From positions 1 to 34,487 of IMG/VR virus record IMGVR_UViG_3300009593_000059: 34,487 nt of DNA; one strand, given 5' to 3'. The position numbers were made by a program, and so were the translations under genes. Below are positions 33,269 to 34,487 of this stretch, piece by piece. Source of the stretch: a virus. The notes beneath the pieces were generated by a model. The model did not search any database and was not told the origin of the DNA. It worked only from the letters and a program-made list of their open reading frames with translations. Positions within the stretch are counted from its first letter, which is position 1, and the number at the start of each line of letters is the position of its first letter.

Positions 33269-33460
33269 CTAAAATTCATTTAATACACTAGGATCACCAA
33301 AGAACTCAATATCTTCAGGATTTGTTACTTCAAACAATTCATTTGCTTTTGATTTTTTCTTTGGTGTCTTATCATCTTGATTAATTTCACGTAGAAGTTC
33401 TTTTGATTCTCCTATTGAATCCAACCAGATTAATTTATTGTCTTCCATGATAGATTTCAT
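33269..33460 (-). CDS. 63-aa protein of unknown function
   Basis: A short charged protein with LIWLDSIGESKELLREINQD near the N-terminus, a lysine patch (KTPKKKSK) and an acidic, aromatic end (DIEFFGDPSVLNEF). It has no membrane segment and no recognised family. It lies between the terminator at 33501-33526 and gp25. Two starts are possible: ATG at 33460 (used here) or ATG at 33448 (residue 5). Neither has a convincing ribosome-binding site. Its place just ahead of gp25 suggests a baseplate-assembly accessory role, but that is only context. Confidence 0.65.
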   Translation of the reverse strand: MKSIMEDNKLIWLDSIGESKELLREINQDDKTPKKKSKANELFEVTNPEDIEFFGDPSVLNEF

Positions 33461-33473
33461 TTTACTATAATAC

Positions 33474-33481
33474 TATTTACT
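33474..33481 (-). promoter_or_regulatory. Weak late-promoter-like octamer AGTAAATA ahead of the 63-aa gene
   Basis: AGTAAATA on the minus strand has two mismatches to TATAAATA, 13 nt before the ATG at 33460 and just downstream of a hairpin terminator. The position fits a restart of transcription, but the match is weak. Confidence 0.3.
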
Positions 33482-33500
33482 ATTGAGCTGGCCGCTGCAT

Positions 33501-33526
33501 AAAAAAAGGGGGGGAATTACTTCCCC
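33501..33526 (-). terminator. Rho-independent terminator overlapping a stop codon
   Basis: On the minus strand GGGGAA-GTAA-TTCCCC forms a 6-bp stem with a 4-nt loop (33511-33526), followed by CCC and seven T residues (33501-33507). The loop contains the TAA stop of the 48-aa gene (33517-33519). Extra C residues after the stem leave a small gap before the T-run. Confidence 0.75.
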
Positions 33527-33663
33527 TGACCCCTATATCGTTTTTTAGCTGAATTTCTACTGGTTGATGAATATTTAGTATGTTTACCATAACCTTGTCT
33601 ACTCTTTTTAGGAATAGCTTCAACATAATCAGTCCCCATAAGGGATCTTTTAATTTTTGCCAT
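33517..33663 (-). CDS. 48-aa basic protein of unknown function
   Basis: A short frame from ATG at 33663 to TAA at 33517. The protein begins MAKIKRSLMGTDYVEAIPKK and ends KKRYRGQGK. It is strongly basic with a Gly/Ser/Lys/Arg-rich second half (SRQGYGKHTKYSSTSRNSAK). It starts 3 nt after the glycosyltransferase-like gene, with TGAGGG 11 nt upstream of its ATG, and is followed immediately by a terminator whose loop holds its stop codon. This tight packaging supports it as a real gene despite its size. It could bind nucleic acid given the charge, but no family is recognised. Confidence 0.75.
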   Translation of the reverse strand: MAKIKRSLMGTDYVEAIPKKSRQGYGKHTKYSSTSRNSAKKRYRGQGK

Positions 33664-33666
33664 TAT

Positions 33667-34479
33667 TTAAATAACCCTCATTTTTTCATGTCCAACTCTG
33701 ATACGTGGATCACACCAGATTTCAAATCCAGCATCCATAGCATCTAAACAGAAACTAACATCTTCACCACACATATCTTGTACAGCACCAGATTCAAATA
33801 CTTGCATCTTAGGAGCAAACCAAGGATACTTCATAGCTTTACTTTCAAATACACCCTTCTTAATCATTACCCATCCAAATCCTGTATAATCAACAGTAAA
33901 GGGTTTCTGACGCTTACTAATACCATCTACCATCTCATGATTCATAACTCCACCATTATTACGGAAGTCATCCTCATCTAACCAATGTGCAACTGATGTT
34001 GTCTTACCATCTTCTGTAGAATACCAACCAGCAGCAATTTCATGCTCCTTAGATTCATCAACTGAACCATCTTCATTAACAGCTTCGGCTGGAAATGCTA
34101 GATCACATAATTGCCAAAACTTATCACTATTAAACACAATATCACTATCAATCCATAGCTGATAATCATACTCTAACTTACCATCCCAAGGTAATTGATC
34201 CGGTCCACGAAGTACATTAGCTCCTAAACACTTACAACGTGCAAAGTTAACCATACTGGAATAATCTTGAGAGATTTGAATACTCATTTGATTCTGAACT
34301 AAATCAAAACAAAGTTGTACAAAACTCTTAAGAAATGCATAAGAAACTCCTCTTCCTGGAAGACAAAATACAATTGCCTTTCCTTTCATTCTCGCCTTAA
34401 TAGCGTCAGTATCCCACTGTGGTCCATCTCCTTTCTTTGGTTTTGGTGTTGATGCTTTTACTGTAAAGCCTTTAGCCAT
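33667..34479 (-). CDS. GT-A-like glycosyltransferase protein
   Basis: A 270-residue protein with a GT-A layout. A first strand and turn (KAIVFCLPGRGVSY, ~34-47) precede an asparagine/arginine helix (MVNFARCKCLGANVLRG). A DxD-type metal/nucleotide-sugar motif follows in YDYQLWIDSDIVF (DSD at 111-113). An acidic acceptor-loop motif CGEDVSFCLDAMDAGFEIWC (237-256) then continues DPRIRVGHEK with His264. The GED...F......G and DP....GH combination is typical of family-2-like glycosyltransferases of phages and hosts. It may modify virion proteins, phage DNA or host surface sugars; the substrate cannot be read from sequence. It starts 8 nt from the right edge, so its promoter is not seen. The 48-aa gene follows after 3 nt. 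Confidence 0.78.
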   Translation of the reverse strand: MAKGFTVKASTPKPKKGDGPQWDTDAIKARMKGKAIVFCLPGRGVSYAFLKSFVQLCFDLVQNQMSIQISQDYSSMVNFARCKCLGANVLRGPDQLPWDGKLEYDYQLWIDSDIVFNSDKFWQLCDLAFPAEAVNEDGSVDESKEHEIAAGWYSTEDGKTTSVAHWLDEDDFRNNGGVMNHEMVDGISKRQKPFTVDYTGFGWVMIKKGVFESKAMKYPWFAPKMQVFESGAVQDMCGEDVSFCLDAMDAGFEIWCDPRIRVGHEKMRVI

Positions 34480-34487
34480 GATTTAAA

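Noticed and set aside
33664-33671. TTTAAATA octamer just before the 48-aa gene
   Set aside because: Ends at the base next to the ATG, so it cannot act as a promoter for that gene, and it overlaps the preceding stop codon in A/T-rich sequence by chance.
6182-34000. Plus-strand open frames of 61-125 codons (for example 8315-8692, 9148-9432, 11608-11817, 19589-19870, 26659-26904)
   Set aside because: All lie wholly inside long minus-strand genes with recognisable protein families, have low-complexity Ile/Ser/Asn or Leu-rich translations and no matching promoter or ribosome-binding site.
1-34487. Anti-phage defence island, integrase, transposon, tRNA or host auxiliary metabolic gene
   Set aside because: Nothing matching these was seen on either strand; apart from a few unrecognised small genes, all supported genes are virion assembly or the single glycosyltransferase-like enzyme.

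Overview
The window is a 34.5-kb stretch of late virion-assembly genes from a T4-like (myovirus) phage. Every supported gene is on the minus strand, so transcription runs from high to low coordinates, and genes are packed with gaps of 0-57 nt or TAATG stop/start overlaps. Homologues of T4 gp25, gp6, gp8, gp13, gp14, gp15 and gp16 are recognisable by sequence motifs and by their conserved order. The AT-rich base composition, the very large tail proteins and the small accessory structural genes fit marine T4-like phages (cyanophages of Prochlorococcus/Synechococcus or close relatives such as pelagiphages). No host-derived metabolic gene, tRNA or other marker is present that would fix the host.

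Layout in transcription order. (1) 34479-33269: a GT-A-like glycosyltransferase protein, a 48-aa basic protein ending in a hairpin terminator, and a 63-aa unknown. (2) 33232-18115: gp25, gp6 and a 4265-aa giant protein whose N-terminus resembles the C-terminal part of T4 gp7; this is the baseplate-wedge block. (3) 18075-15289: a gp9-type N-terminal domain fused to tail-fibre-like repeats, then a 499-aa and a 94-aa structural protein. (4) 15267-5521: gp8, a 2530-aa structural protein (DUF4815-type), a 66-aa coiled coil and a 128-aa beta-sandwich-like protein. (5) 5493-1719: neck and tail-completion proteins gp13, gp14 and gp15 and small terminase gp16. (6) 1673 to the left edge: a coiled-coil/tail-fibre-like protein cut by the window. 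T4-late-promoter-like octamers (CATAAATA/AATAAATA) lie in most of the larger gaps, at or just after the preceding stop codon, and divide the cluster into short late transcription units.

The most unusual aspect is the mosaic build of the tail proteins. The giant protein carries a LamG-like lectin domain, a YHYH-like domain and a duplicated beta domain. At least four families of small repeated modules recur within it, and several of them also occur in the 2530-aa protein and as insertions or extensions in gp14, gp15, gp8 and the 499-aa protein. Together the genes would encode the baseplate wedge, its host-contacting periphery, the neck and the start of the DNA-packaging machinery. I saw no defence system, CRISPR array, integrase or insertion sequence. 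No stretch longer than about 60 bases lacks a gene.
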